Shown: positions 16,089 through 25,508 of the stretch, piece after piece
How positions within the stretch are numbered: position 1 is the first letter of the stretch
Layout: each line of letters begins with the position of its first letter
DNA from: Clostridia bacterium
GTDB lineage: Bacteria > Bacillota > Clostridia > Oscillospirales > Acutalibacteraceae
Direction of reading: 5' to 3'
Assembly: GCA_030526115.1 (NCBI GenBank)
Contig: JAUNDK010000019.1
Coordinates: 1-37,101 of the forward strand
Length of the DNA: 37,101 nucleotides
Notes under the pieces: generated by a model
The model's input: the letters and a program-made list of their open reading frames with translations, nothing else
What the model was told of the DNA's origin: nothing
The model's database searches: none
Program-made: the position numbers and the translations under genes

Positions 16089-16934
16089 ATGTCTTTTATT
16101 GAAGTTAGAGACCTCGTCTTTGTGTATAATCCCGACACAGAAGACAGCAGTGAGGCTTTACACGGGGTTAATATGAATATCGAGAAGGGCGAGTTTGTCG
16201 CCCTCTTAGGTCACAACGGATGCGGTAAATCCACACTTGCAAAAATTTTCAACGGCATGTATACACCCACAAAGGGAAGTGTTACCGTAGACGGAATTCC
16301 GACAGACAGCGAAGAACATCAGATAGAGATTCGTCGCCGTGTCGGTCTTGTTCAGCAGAATCCTGATAACCAGCTGGTTGCCGGTGTTGTTGAAGAGGAT
16401 GTAGCTTTCGGCCCCGAAAACCTGGGTGTTGAGCCTGAGGAAATCCGCAGAAGGGTTGACAATGCGTTAAAGGCAGTAGGTATGTACGAATACCGTGAGC
16501 ATGCTCCCCACAAGCTTTCAGGTGGTCAGAAACAGAGAATAGCCATAGCGGGAATTATCGCCATGGAGACAGGCTGTATTGTTCTCGATGAGCCCACAGC
16601 CATGCTGGACCCGAGAGGCCGTGAAGAGGTCATGTCCACCATAAAGCGCCTTAATAAGGAGCAGGGCATTACCATAATACTCATCACCCACTATATGGAC
16701 GAGGCTGTTCAGGCAGACAGAGTAATAGTAATGGATGACGGAAATATTCTCACCGAGGGCAATCCGAGGGAGGTTTTCGCCGACGTGGAGCTTCTCAAAA
16801 AGCACCGCCTCGATGTTCCGCAGGCAACAGAGCTTGCATATAAGTTAAAAAAAGAAGGTATAGATCTCGGCGATGTGCCGATGAACACAGCGGAGTGCAT
16901 CTCTCTCATAGAGAAACTCATTTCCGCAAAGTAA
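16089..16934 (+). CDS. ecfA1: ECF transporter ATPase EcfA1
   Basis: One of two ATPases of the energy-coupling factor module, which powers many separate vitamin-binding S components. The 281-residue protein has Walker [11 protein letters not shown]-loop in VQQNPDNQL, signature [10 protein letters not shown], Walker [16 protein letters not shown] and H-loop LITHYMDEA, with the C-terminal extension typical of CbiO/EcfA proteins. The next genes are its partners ecfA2 and ecfT, in the standard order. No S-component gene is seen in the window, as expected for a shared group II module. Confidence 0.94.
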   Translation: MSFIEVRDLVFVYNPDTEDSSEALHGVNMNIEKGEFVALLGHNGCGKSTLAKIFNGMYTPTKGSVTVDGIPTDSEEHQIEIRRRVGLVQQNPDNQLVAGVVEEDVAFGPENLGVEPEEIRRRVDNALKAVGMYEYREHAPHKLSGGQKQRIAIAGIIAMETGCIVLDEPTAMLDPRGREEVMSTIKRLNKEQGITIILITHYMDEAVQADRVIVMDDGNILTEGNPREVFADVELLKKHRLDVPQATELAYKLKKEGIDLGDVPMNTAECISLIEKLISAK

Positions 16935-16955
16935 GAAAGAAGACGATCTGATAAA

Positions 16956-17831
16956 ATGGCAATTATCGAAACAAAAGATTTGAGCTTTGTTTACGGCGTG
17001 GGCACACCCTTTGAGATGAAGGCCGTAAACAATGTAAACATAAAAATAGAAGAAGGCGAGTTCCTCGGAATTATCGGTCATACAGGCAGTGGTAAATCCA
17101 CACTTATTCAGATGTTAAACGGACTTATCAGGCCAAGTTCCGGTCAGGTACTGCTTTCAGGTGAAGATATCTGGAAGAATCCGAAAGAGATAAGAAAAGT
17201 CCGCTTTAAAGTCGGCATGGTTTTCCAGTATCCGGAGTATCAGCTTTTTGAGGAGACTGTAATAAAAGATGTTTGCTTCGGACCGAAGAACATGGGACTT
17301 TCCGATGCCGAAGCCCTCGAAAAAGCAAAGGAAGCCCTGCGCTTCACAGGTCTTAAAGAGAGTCTGTGGGAGAAATCTCCCTTTGAGCTTTCAGGAGGTG
17401 AAAAACGCCGTGCGGCAATAGCAGGTGTTATCGCCATGGACCCCGATGTTCTCATTCTCGATGAGCCTGCCGCAGGCCTCGACCCTATGGGCAGAGATGA
17501 TCTTTTAGAGCAGATTCTCAGATATCACAAGGTAAGAAAGAACACCATTCTGCTTGTTTCCCATTCCATGGAGGATATAGGCAAGGTTGCAGACCGAGTC
17601 CTTGTTATGAACAAAGGCAATGCAACTTACCTCGAGAATACAAAGGATGTTTTCGCTAAGGGTAAGGAATTAAGAGAAATGGGTCTTAAAATCCCGCAGA
17701 TTACCCATATCATGCAGAAGCTTAAGCTCATGGGTCTCGATGTTGATGAGGGAACACTCAAAGTTGAAGATGCCCTCACTCAGCTTATTCCGATTCTTAA
17801 GACATACAGCAAAAAGGGAGGTACAGACTGA
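16956..17831 (+). CDS. ecfA2: ECF transporter ATPase EcfA2
   Basis: Second ATPase of the ECF module, 291 residues. It has Walker A GHTGSGKST, Q-loop FQYPEYQLFE, signature ELSGGEKRRAAIAG, Walker B VLILDEPAAGLDPMG and H-loop LVSHSMEDI. EcfA1 and EcfA2 form the heterodimer that drives EcfT. The stop overlaps the ecfT start (TGATG), indicating translational coupling. The ribosome binding site before its own ATG is weak, which also suggests coupling to ecfA1, 21 bases upstream. Confidence 0.94.
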   Translation: MAIIETKDLSFVYGVGTPFEMKAVNNVNIKIEEGEFLGIIGHTGSGKSTLIQMLNGLIRPSSGQVLLSGEDIWKNPKEIRKVRFKVGMVFQYPEYQLFEETVIKDVCFGPKNMGLSDAEALEKAKEALRFTGLKESLWEKSPFELSGGEKRRAAIAGVIAMDPDVLILDEPAAGLDPMGRDDLLEQILRYHKVRKNTILLVSHSMEDIGKVADRVLVMNKGNATYLENTKDVFAKGKELREMGLKIPQITHIMQKLKLMGLDVDEGTLKVEDALTQLIPILKTYSKKGGTD

Positions 17832-18646
17832 TGCTTTCAGATATCACATTAGGCCAGTATTTTCCGGCAAAAAGCTTTATTCACAGAATGGATCCAAGAC
17901 TTAAAATATGCCTCACAGTATATTTTATTGTACTTGTTTTCTCCAGTAAGAACTTTTTAAACATAGGTCTTGTATATGCGGTTATTTTAGGAGCCATGGC
18001 GGCTTCAAAGGTTCCTGCGAAAATATATATCAAGAGCCTGAAACCCATACTGTTCATCGTGGCTTTCACATCCATACTCAATCTGTTCTACGGAACAGGC
18101 GAACCTCTTGTTCAGTTCTGGGTGCTTAAAATCACACTTAACGGCATATTGAATGCACTGCTCATTGCGGTAAGAATCATAGCACTCATATTTGTTTCTT
18201 CCGTGCTCACATTCACAACAAGCCCGACTCAGCTTACAGATGCCCTCGAGAGACTTTTAAAGCCCCTCGCAAAAATCAGGGTACCTGTTCACGAGTTCGC
18301 CATGATGATGACAATTGCTCTCCGCTTTGTTCCGACACTGCTCGAGGAGACAGATAAAATCATGTCCGCCCAGAAGGCAAGAGGTGCCGACATGGAGAGC
18401 GGCGGAATTGTACAGAGAATCAAAGCTCTTATTCCCGTGCTTATTCCTCTGTTCGTATCTGCTTTCAGACGTGCTTTCGACCTTGCAACCGCGATGGAAT
18501 CACGTTGCTACACAGGCGGTTACGGCAGAACAAAGATGAAAACCCTCAAGATAAGCAAAGCAGATGTAATCACCATGATTTTCTGTGCTGTATTTTTAGC
18601 AGGCTTCATCGCTCTCAACATAGTTTTACCTAAGGTAGTAAGATAA
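17831..18646 (+). CDS. ecfT: ECF transporter transmembrane protein EcfT
   Basis: Membrane scaffold of the ECF transporter, 271 residues with several transmembrane segments. It couples the EcfA1/A2 ATPases to substrate-binding S components. Family features are the N-terminal SFIHRMDPRLKI, and the coupling-helix motifs AQKARGAD and AMESRCYTGG. AGGGAGG precedes the ATG, and the gene overlaps ecfA2 by one base. Confidence 0.94.
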   Translation: MLSDITLGQYFPAKSFIHRMDPRLKICLTVYFIVLVFSSKNFLNIGLVYAVILGAMAASKVPAKIYIKSLKPILFIVAFTSILNLFYGTGEPLVQFWVLKITLNGILNALLIAVRIIALIFVSSVLTFTTSPTQLTDALERLLKPLAKIRVPVHEFAMMMTIALRFVPTLLEETDKIMSAQKARGADMESGGIVQRIKALIPVLIPLFVSAFRRAFDLATAMESRCYTGGYGRTKMKTLKISKADVITMIFCAVFLAGFIALNIVLPKVVR

Positions 18647-18647
18647 A

Positions 18648-19424
18648 ATGGAGAGAAATGTGCTAATAAAGCTCAGCTATGACGGTTCAAAGTTTCATGG
18701 CTGGCAGATTCAGGAGAACGCATACACAGTTCAGCAGTGCTTTCAGGAGGCAATTGCCGATATACTCGGCTCCTGTCCCGATATTAAGGCATGTTCAAGA
18801 ACTGACTCCGGTGTTCATGCAAGGGTTTTCTGCATAAGCATGCACATAGATAACCCCATAACAAACGAGAGGCTTCAGTCCGCACTCAATCACTTTTTAC
18901 CGAGTTATGCGGTGTGTCTTAGTGTTGAGACTGTCGCCGATGATTTTCATGCGAGATATTCCTGTCTTGGCAAGGAGTATGAGTATGTTATATTAAATTC
19001 CCCTGTAAGGGATCCTTTCCTTGACGGCAAGACTTTGCACTACTGGTATCCGATAGATGATGAAAAGCTTAACAGAGCGGCTTCATATTATCTCGGTACT
19101 CACGACTTCACATCGTTCTGCACTCAGGATGCAAGAAAGATGGAGGACATGCGCAGAACCATTTACCGAAGCGATGTTCGACGTGAAGGGGATAAGGTAA
19201 TCTTCACCGTTGCCGGTGACGGTTTCCTTTACAACATGGTAAGAATAATGGTGGGCACTCTTTTAAGGGTCCAGCAGAACAAGTTTGAGCCGGAGGATAT
19301 TCCGAAAATTCTCGAGGCAAAGAACAGAAAGGTTGCAGGCCCTACGGCTCCTGCCGACGGCCTCTACCTTAACAGAGTATTTTATGAGGAAGATGAGATT
19401 CAGAGTCTCATAAAGAAAGGGTAA
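18648..19424 (+). CDS. truA: tRNA pseudouridine(38-40) synthase TruA
   Basis: TruA converts uridines 38-40 of the tRNA anticodon arm to pseudouridine. The 258-residue protein has the opening ISYDG-type motif (LSYDGSKFHGWQIQ), the catalytic Asp in CSRTDSGVHA, and FLYNMVRIMVGTLL near the C-terminus. It starts one base after the ecfT stop. The ecfA1-ecfA2-ecfT-truA order is widely conserved in Firmicutes. Confidence 0.96.
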   Translation: MERNVLIKLSYDGSKFHGWQIQENAYTVQQCFQEAIADILGSCPDIKACSRTDSGVHARVFCISMHIDNPITNERLQSALNHFLPSYAVCLSVETVADDFHARYSCLGKEYEYVILNSPVRDPFLDGKTLHYWYPIDDEKLNRAASYYLGTHDFTSFCTQDARKMEDMRRTIYRSDVRREGDKVIFTVAGDGFLYNMVRIMVGTLLRVQQNKFEPEDIPKILEAKNRKVAGPTAPADGLYLNRVFYEEDEIQSLIKKG

Positions 19425-19426
19425 CT

Positions 19427-20767
19427 ATGCCGGAAAGTAAACATTTCAGGAAAAAAGAACCCAAAGTAAAAGAAGTAATAATCCGTGAGAAAAGCGGCGG
19501 AGATTATTACGATAATATAGATGAGGACAAGGCCCGGGAGTTACATCCCCACAGATATGAAGCCAGACACGCTCCCAATCGAGAAATTATTCACGAAGGA
19601 AATCACGATATACTCAGAATATACGAAGAACCAAAATTCAGAAAAGCTCTTCCGTACATAATTGTGCTGTCTGTGCTGGTGATTTTAGGTGTGAGCGTAC
19701 TTATGATGAATCGCTCTCACATGACTGCACAGGATTTGTGGGCAAGAATAAAGGTTAGCTTTGTGGGCAGTGGCATAGGCGACGGATTTCCGGTTGACCT
19801 GAACGGCAGCGGAGTCGAGCCGGGAGATTTTATCTCCTCCGGCGGAAAAGTTGTCACTTTAAGCAGCACCTCCCTTACAGAACTTAATATTACAGGCAAA
19901 GAGCTTTTCTCAATAAGACATAATTATGTCTCTCCGCTTATGTGTGAGAATGACGAGAAGTTTCTTATTTATGACTGTGGCGGAACCAATTACATGACGG
20001 TCGATTCCTCCGGTAATGCAGAGAAGAGAAGTTCCGAGAATACCATACTCTCGGGGGCGGTGGCCTCAAATGGCAGATATGCTCTCACAACTTTCCCGAT
20101 CGGATATTCCAGTCAGGTGGAAATATTCGAGAAAAACGGAAAGCTGAAATACAGCTATAAGTTCTCGGATGATTACGCAAATGCTGTCTGTTTTAATGAA
20201 GCCGGAGATATGGTGGCCGTTGCGGCAATGTATTCCAGACTCGGAGAAATTTACACAAGAATAGTCATAATCAGATTCGACAGCGAAAAGCCCGTGGCCG
20301 AGTATATTTTCACCGGAAACATGGTTCAGGAAATATACTGGAGCGGAAAATACATTTATGTCATAGGTGATGAGGCTGTGGCAATAGGTACTGAAAAAGG
20401 TAATTTTACTGAATATTCCTACGGTTCAAAAAGAATAACCGCAACTCATGTGGGTGACGGAAAATGTTTTGTATCCGTTTCGGGATATGAATTTGCGGGT
20501 GCTTCAAGTCTTCTCATATTCTCCGGAACAGGGGAGCCGTTAAGACTTGAGTTTGCATACAGAATAGAATCCATAAGCTCCTACGGTAATGTGTGTGCTG
20601 TTCTTGCCGACCACACAGTATTTACCTATAACACAAATAACGGTGAACTCAGAGGCAGTACCGATGCGGGTTCCGATTCCATTGCATGTGCCCTTCAGAG
20701 CAACAATACGGCTTTTATTCTTGCGGGAAAAGAAATCAGATATAATCAGGTAAAATCAGCAAAATGA
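19427..20767 (+). CDS. DUF5711-like single-pass membrane protein
   Basis: A 446-residue protein of unknown function resembling the DUF5711 group of Clostridia. Residues 1-70 are highly charged and cytosolic, one membrane helix spans about 74-94, and the remaining 350 residues are predicted outside the cell. The outer part is built of short beta-type repeats (for example KFLIYDCGGTNYMTVDSSG and KYIYVIGDEAVAIG) and probably folds as a beta-propeller. It begins two bases after the truA stop, with AAAGGGT inside the end of truA. Its place between truA and the CvpA-like gene suggests a membrane or envelope role; nothing more specific is supported. Confidence 0.8.
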   Translation: MPESKHFRKKEPKVKEVIIREKSGGDYYDNIDEDKARELHPHRYEARHAPNREIIHEGNHDILRIYEEPKFRKALPYIIVLSVLVILGVSVLMMNRSHMTAQDLWARIKVSFVGSGIGDGFPVDLNGSGVEPGDFISSGGKVVTLSSTSLTELNITGKELFSIRHNYVSPLMCENDEKFLIYDCGGTNYMTVDSSGNAEKRSSENTILSGAVASNGRYALTTFPIGYSSQVEIFEKNGKLKYSYKFSDDYANAVCFNEAGDMVAVAAMYSRLGEIYTRIVIIRFDSEKPVAEYIFTGNMVQEIYWSGKYIYVIGDEAVAIGTEKGNFTEYSYGSKRITATHVGDGKCFVSVSGYEFAGASSLLIFSGTGEPLRLEFAYRIESISSYGNVCAVLADHTVFTYNTNNGELRGSTDAGSDSIACALQSNNTAFILAGKEIRYNQVKSAK

Positions 20768-20791
20768 GGATTTGTGAAAGGAAATTAAAAA

Positions 20792-21475
20792 ATGCAGTAT
20801 GCACTTGATATTATCATTGTGGTAACATTGATTCTGTTTGTATGTGCAGGGGCAAAGAACGGTCTTATCCGTGCTCTCGGAGATTTTCTCGGTTCTGTTG
20901 CTGCGGCTTTCGTAGCATCATGGACAGGTTCTATTGTTGCCGAGAAGATTTATGTGCAGTTTTTCAGACAGAATGTTCTTAATAAAATAACAGCGGCAGT
21001 ATCTGCCGGTAATCAGGATGCAAGCGGATATTTTTCCGGACTTCCAAAGTTTCTTGTAAGATGGCTTTCCGGCAATGGTGTCACAGAGCAGACTCTTAAC
21101 TCTGCAATTACAAGCGGAGCCGCAAATGCAGCCCAGACTGTGGAGGCTGCCATCAGCCCTATGCTTATAGGAATAATAAAGGTTTTTGCCGTAATCATAA
21201 TTTTCATGCTTGTCATGGTTATAATAAAAGTTGCAGTCAGACTTCTTACCGGTATTTTCGAGCTTCCGATACTCAAGCAGATAAATTCTGTTTTCGGTGG
21301 ACTTTTCGGTTTCTTTGCCGGTGCGGTTATAATCTGGGTTGTTCTCGGAGCACTCGGTTTCTTTGCACCGATGCTGCCCGCAGATATTATGGATAAGATA
21401 AACACAGCTGTTAATTCTTCCATGATTTATTCCTATGTGACAGCTTCCAATCCGTTTGACTGGATATTCAGATAA
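20792..21475 (+). CDS. CvpA-family membrane protein
   Basis: A 227-residue integral membrane protein resembling the CvpA/colicin V production family. It starts with a hydrophobic helix (LDIIIVVTLILFVCAGAKNG), has the characteristic early segment KNGLIRALGDFLG, and about four membrane helices in total. Between helices lies a Ser/Ala/Asn-rich soluble loop (about residues 65-120). AAAGGAAA precedes the ATG. CvpA-like proteins affect envelope processes, but their biochemical role is unresolved. Confidence 0.8.
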   Translation: MQYALDIIIVVTLILFVCAGAKNGLIRALGDFLGSVAAAFVASWTGSIVAEKIYVQFFRQNVLNKITAAVSAGNQDASGYFSGLPKFLVRWLSGNGVTEQTLNSAITSGAANAAQTVEAAISPMLIGIIKVFAVIIIFMLVMVIIKVAVRLLTGIFELPILKQINSVFGGLFGFFAGAVIIWVVLGALGFFAPMLPADIMDKINTAVNSSMIYSYVTASNPFDWIFR

Positions 21476-21488
21476 AGGAATATACTGT

Positions 21489-22109
21489 ATGACAAAAGAA
21501 AAAAAGAAGCTTAACTGGATTACTATTCCGAATCTTCTGTCTGTACTCAGAATAGTCCTGATACCGGTTTTTGCCGTATATTTTCTGAAAGGAAATATGA
21601 GCATGGCCATATCAGTACTTGTGGCCTCGGGGCTTACCGACTGTTGTGACGGCTTCATAGCAAGACATTTCAATCAGATAACCGAAATAGGAAAAATACT
21701 CGATCCCCTCGCGGATAAGCTCACTCAGGGCATTGTTGCAATATGTGTAGCCGTTAAAATACCGGAGACAAGAGTTTTTCTCATTCTGTTTCTTGTAAAG
21801 GAAGTGGCTATGCTCATCTGCGGAATGTATCTTGTGGTTCACAAAAAGAAAAAGCCGGGTGCATCAAAATGGTACGGCAAAGTTGCTACATTCATGTTCT
21901 ATGTTTCCATAGGTGCAATTTTCCTCATGGAAATACTCGGAACACCACAGAATATGTTTGCACTTACGGCAAATATTCTTCTCGGAATTACCTGCCTCAT
22001 GATGATATTTTCGGGTGTGATGTACCTGAGAATATACTTTGGCAAGCTCAGAAGTGAGTCTCACGAGGATGACATAAACATCAGACAGGAATTTAAAACA
22101 AGAATTTAG
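21489..22109 (+). CDS. pgsA: CDP-alcohol phosphatidyltransferase, PgsA-like
   Basis: A 206-residue membrane enzyme with the complete CDP-alcohol phosphotransferase signature: DCCDGFIAR, then G eight residues later, then DPLAD (pattern DxxDGxxAR...G...DxxxD). It most likely makes phosphatidylglycerol phosphate from CDP-diacylglycerol and glycerol 3-phosphate. The ATG at 21489 is chosen because AAAGGAA precedes it; a longer in-frame start would lie inside the CvpA-like gene. Specificity for glycerol phosphate is inferred from the NLLSVLRIVLIP start, typical of PgsA; another head-group transferase of the family is possible. Confidence 0.88.
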   Translation: MTKEKKKLNWITIPNLLSVLRIVLIPVFAVYFLKGNMSMAISVLVASGLTDCCDGFIARHFNQITEIGKILDPLADKLTQGIVAICVAVKIPETRVFLILFLVKEVAMLICGMYLVVHKKKKPGASKWYGKVATFMFYVSIGAIFLMEILGTPQNMFALTANILLGITCLMMIFSGVMYLRIYFGKLRSESHEDDINIRQEFKTRI

Positions 22110-22183
22110 TATATAAGTTAATATCAGGTTAATAAATAGAGTTTATACTCACAAAGACAAAAAGAAAGGAAAAATGCAGATTT

Positions 22184-24463
22184 ATGGTAAAATGCATAAG
22201 ATGTCAGAAAAGACCTGCGGTTGTTTTCGTCTCTCAGGGTTTTGACGGAAAAGACTCCCAGGGTTATTGTATAAAGTGTGCAAGAGAGCTCAACATCGGT
22301 CCGGTTAAGGCCATGATGGACAGAATGGGCATCACAGACGATCAGATGGACGAGATGACAGAGGAGATGGATAATCTTCTTGAGAATATGGGTGACGATG
22401 CAGAGTCTGCTCTCGATGAATTCTTCCCGGGCGGAACTCAGTCTTTCCCAATCGAACAGCTTTTTGGTGCAAATCCACTTGCAAACAGTGACGATGAGCC
22501 TGAAACAAAAAGCTCAAAGAAAAAGTCAAAGCAGGACGAGAGAAAAGAGAAGAAGAGAAAGATGATACCTCTCTACTGTACAGACCTCACAAAGCGCGCA
22601 AGAAACGGCGAGCTCGATAACATAATCGGCCGTGACAGAGAAACAGAGCGTGTTGTTCAGATTCTCTCCAGAAGAACAAAGAACAATCCCTGCTTAATTG
22701 GTGAGCCGGGCGTAGGTAAAACAGCCGTAGCCGAGGGTCTTGCATTAAGAATTGCAAGGGGAGAGGTTCCATCCAAGCTCAAGAACAAAGAGATTCAGCT
22801 TCTTGATATGACATCTCTCGTTGCAGGCACTCAGTTCAGAGGCCAGTTCGAGAAGAGAATCAAGGGTCTTATAGACGAGGTAAAAGAGGACGGTAACATC
22901 ATCCTCTTTATCGACGAGGTTCATTCCCTTGTTGCCGCAGGCGACAGCGAAGGCAGCATGTCCGCAGGTAACATCATGAAGCCTGCCCTCTCAAGAGGTG
23001 AAATTCAGGTTATCGGTGCCACTACTTTCAACGAGTACAGAAAGTACATCGAGAAGGATGCAGCCCTTGAGAGAAGATTCCAGCCTGTTACAATCAACGA
23101 GCCAAGCATCGAGGATGCTGTTCAGGTTATTATGGGCGTTCGCTCCTATTACGAGAATTTCCACAGTGTTAAAGTGAGCGATAAAATCGCAAGAAGAATT
23201 GTCGCTCTCTCCGAGAGATACATCAACGACAGATTCCTCCCTGATAAGGCTATTGACCTTTTAGACGAGGCCTGCACATGCGCCGCCCTCAGAAACAAGT
23301 ATCTTGAGGAATTCGATAAGGCAATGGATGAACTTGCCATCGCAAAGAATCAGCTCGAGAAGCTCGAAGAAGCAGAGGATAAGGACTACGAGAAAATCTC
23401 TGAGCAGAAGTATAACGTAAGTCTTTTAGAGAAGAAGGTTGACGAAATAGATGCCGAGAAGATTACAGCAGAGGTAACAGAGGGTGATCTCGCCTATGTA
23501 ATCGAGCTCTGGACAGGTATTCCTGCTTCCAAGGTTCAGGAGAGCGAACTCGGTAAGCTCGCAAACATCGAGGATAAGCTCGGTGAAAAGATTATCGGTC
23601 AGGATGAGGCTGTAAAGGCAATCAGCGCCGCAATCAGACGTTCAAGGGTTCAGATAAGCCCAAGACGCCACCCTGCATCATTCATCTTTGTCGGTCCTAC
23701 CGGTACAGGTAAGACAGAGCTCGTAAAGGTTCTCTCTCAGGAGCTCTTCGATTCCCCTGAAACACTTATCAGACTCGATATGTCAGAGTACATGGAAAAG
23801 CACTCAGTATCCAAAATTGTAGGTTCTCCTCCTGGATATGTAGGTTATGACGAGGCAGGTCAGCTCACAGAGAAGGTAAGAAGAAGACCTTACTCCGTTC
23901 TCCTCTTCGATGAGATTGAGAAGGCACATCCGGATGTTATGAACATCCTCCTCCAGATTCTCGACGAGGGCAGAATCACAGATGCCCACGGCAGAACAGT
24001 AAACTTCGAGAACACAGTTATTGTCATGACATCCAACGCAGGTTCCAACTCCAAGGAGACTCTCCTCGGTTTCAACAACACAGCCGAGGATATCAGCCGT
24101 GACAAGGCAATGAAGGGATTAAGAGAGTTCTTAAGACCTGAGTTCTTAAGCCGTGTTGATGAGGTTGTAGTGTTCAGACCTCTCGATGTAAACGACTACG
24201 AGAAGATTGCTGCTCTCATGATAAGTGAGTATGTGGGCTCCCTCAAGGAGAAGGGTATTTCCCTCGTTTATACACCTGAGGCATGCAGAGTTCTTGCTGA
24301 AAAGAGCATTCACGGCAAGAGCGGTGCAAGAGACCTTCGCAACAATATCCGCAGATATGTCGAGGACGCAATCACAACCGAGATTGTTGTTCAGGGTGAA
24401 GATGCCCTCACAGGCGTATCCGTTGAAGCAGTTGACGGAGAGATTAAGGTAAACACAATCTAA
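22184..24463 (+). CDS. clpE: Clp ATPase with N-terminal zinc finger, ClpE-like
   Basis: A 759-residue HSP100 unfoldase that probably feeds proteins to ClpP. It starts with a zinc-finger-like motif, CIRC (Cys4, Cys7) and CIKC (Cys29, Cys32), in place of the ClpC/ClpA N-domain; this is the hallmark of ClpE. An acidic linker and a Lys-rich stretch follow. AAA1 has Walker [11 protein letters not shown] and Walker [11 protein letters not shown]; the short middle region carries a UVR-like helix; AAA2 has [10 protein letters not shown] and [14 protein letters not shown] in ETLLGFNN is in the place of the ClpP-binding loop. The ATG at 22184 is set by the zinc finger; the AAAGGA box is about 14 bases away, longer than usual. 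No CtsR operator is obvious upstream. Subfamily name is inferred. Confidence 0.88.
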   Translation: MVKCIRCQKRPAVVFVSQGFDGKDSQGYCIKCARELNIGPVKAMMDRMGITDDQMDEMTEEMDNLLENMGDDAESALDEFFPGGTQSFPIEQLFGANPLANSDDEPETKSSKKKSKQDERKEKKRKMIPLYCTDLTKRARNGELDNIIGRDRETERVVQILSRRTKNNPCLIGEPGVGKTAVAEGLALRIARGEVPSKLKNKEIQLLDMTSLVAGTQFRGQFEKRIKGLIDEVKEDGNIILFIDEVHSLVAAGDSEGSMSAGNIMKPALSRGEIQVIGATTFNEYRKYIEKDAALERRFQPVTINEPSIEDAVQVIMGVRSYYENFHSVKVSDKIARRIVALSERYINDRFLPDKAIDLLDEACTCAALRNKYLEEFDKAMDELAIAKNQLEKLEEAEDKDYEKISEQKYNVSLLEKKVDEIDAEKITAEVTEGDLAYVIELWTGIPASKVQESELGKLANIEDKLGEKIIGQDEAVKAISAAIRRSRVQISPRRHPASFIFVGPTGTGKTELVKVLSQELFDSPETLIRLDMSEYMEKHSVSKIVGSPPGYVGYDEAGQLTEKVRRRPYSVLLFDEIEKAHPDVMNILLQILDEGRITDAHGRTVNFENTVIVMTSNAGSNSKETLLGFNNTAEDISRDKAMKGLREFLRPEFLSRVDEVVVFRPLDVNDYEKIAALMISEYVGSLKEKGISLVYTPEACRVLAEKSIHGKSGARDLRNNIRRYVEDAITTEIVVQGEDALTGVSVEAVDGEIKVNTI

Positions 24464-24473
24464 TTCGGAATGC

Positions 24474-24493
24474 GGAATTAGGAATTAGGAATT
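24474..24493. repeat. Short tandem repeat, GGAATTA units
   Basis: Nearly three copies of GGAATTA lie between the Clp ATPase stop and its terminator, preceded by a related CGGAATG. A degraded stretch of similar composition occurs at about 36678-36712, also just before a terminator. Confidence 0.6.
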
Positions 24494-24502
24494 TACTTAT
24501 TG

Positions 24503-24536
24503 GCAAGGTTGCTGTAAAAGGTAACCTTGCTTTTGT
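24503..24536 (+). terminator. Terminator after the Clp ATPase gene
   Basis: GCAAGGTTGC (24503-24512) pairs with GTAACCTTGC (24521-24530) with one G-U, loop of eight, then TTTTGTT. It ends the long plus-strand run that begins at ruvC. Confidence 0.85.
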
Positions 24537-24551
24537 TATATATGACAGTAT

Positions 24552-24572
24552 CATCACTCATTTGATTGATGA
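24552..24572. repeat. Left flanking repeat of the ATP-grasp gene
   Basis: CATCACTCATTT directly joined to GATTGATGA. The same two blocks occur at 25509-25520 and 25545-25553 on the other side of the ATP-grasp gene, there separated by 24 extra bases. Confidence 0.65.
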
Positions 24573-24628
24573 AGAGCCTCAAAAATCGACTTTATGTAAT
24601 CACCCTGGATATTGCATTGGTTTTACTT

Positions 24629-24657
24629 TTGCATTCAAGGTAGTCACAGTATATAAA
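24629..24657 (+). promoter_or_regulatory. Candidate promoter of the ATP-grasp gene
   Basis: TTGCAT (24629-24634) and TATAAA (24652-24657) are 17 bases apart, about 48 bases before the start codon. Confidence 0.5.
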
Positions 24658-24704
24658 TCTATATTACAAAATCTGAATTAAAATAAATAGAAAAGAGGTA
24701 CTTT

Positions 24705-25484
24705 ATGGGAAAAATCTATATGAAAACCAAATATGATAGAGGTATGAAAATGGAGATACCTCATAGCTTTAATATTGCAAATGCAATGTATGGTTTCAGA
24801 GAACTAGGTGCTGAAATCATACCATATCACAGTATTGATGATATTTATGATATTGTTGAAAAAGAGGATATAGTTTTGGACTATATTTTGCAGTGTAATG
24901 AAATTTTTGGAAAATTCGGTGTGAAACCAAGAATCCCTGATTATCCTGATGTGTTAGTACCTTTTCTTGGTAGGAAAATATGGAAAGACACAATAAACAC
25001 TATTTCTTCTGATGAAAAGAAGTGGTCTGCAGGATATTTTGTTAAGCCCACAAAGAGCAAGGTTTTTACAGGTAAAATAATTAAGAGTTTATCGGATCTT
25101 GTGGGATGTGGAAATCAGGATGAGGATTATGAAGTTCTTGTAAGTGAACCGCTTGAAATATGTGGTGAGTGGCGTTGCTTTATAACATACGATGAATTAG
25201 TAGATGTTCGTCCGTATGGCATGCTCTTAGATAGGAAAAGCTATTTATATCAGTATGATGTTAATGTTCTCAATTCTATGATGGATGAATTCAGAAAATG
25301 GGAAGAAAGACCTATGGCTTGCAGTATGGATATTTGTGTAACAAAAGATGGAAGAACATTACTTGTAGAGTTAAATGATGCTTATGCTCTTGGTTGTTAT
25401 GGTTTACCAAGTATATCGTATGCAAAACTTATTTCGGCAAGGTGGAGTCAGCTTTTAAACGTTAATGATGAATATCGTTTTTAA
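24705..25484 (+). CDS. ATP-grasp protein, R2K clade-like
   Basis: A 259-residue cytosolic protein resembling the R2K-clade ATP-grasp family (DUF4343-type). Likely ATP/Mg-binding elements are FVKPTKSKVFTGKII (Lys for nucleotide), SEPLEICGEWRCFI (conserved Arg) and TLLVELNDAYALGCYG (acidic/Asn metal site). ATP-grasp enzymes join a carboxylate to an amine or thiol through an acyl-phosphate; R2K members have been proposed to modify peptides or proteins, and no substrate is evident here. The gene has AGAGG before its ATG, its own promoter, and lower GC and different codon use (more TAT, TTA, AAA) than the neighbouring operon. It stands alone between two matching short repeats, suggesting acquisition by transfer. 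Confidence 0.8.
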   Translation: MGKIYMKTKYDRGMKMEIPHSFNIANAMYGFRELGAEIIPYHSIDDIYDIVEKEDIVLDYILQCNEIFGKFGVKPRIPDYPDVLVPFLGRKIWKDTINTISSDEKKWSAGYFVKPTKSKVFTGKIIKSLSDLVGCGNQDEDYEVLVSEPLEICGEWRCFITYDELVDVRPYGMLLDRKSYLYQYDVNVLNSMMDEFRKWEERPMACSMDICVTKDGRTLLVELNDAYALGCYGLPSISYAKLISARWSQLLNVNDEYRF

Positions 25485-25508
25485 ATTGTTATAAAAAATA
25501 GAATTTTC

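Noticed and set aside
20918-21673. Minus-strand frame of 251 codons over the CvpA-like and pgsA genes
   Set aside because: Antisense to two supported genes, with Tyr/Cys/Asn-rich low-complexity composition typical of a shadow frame.
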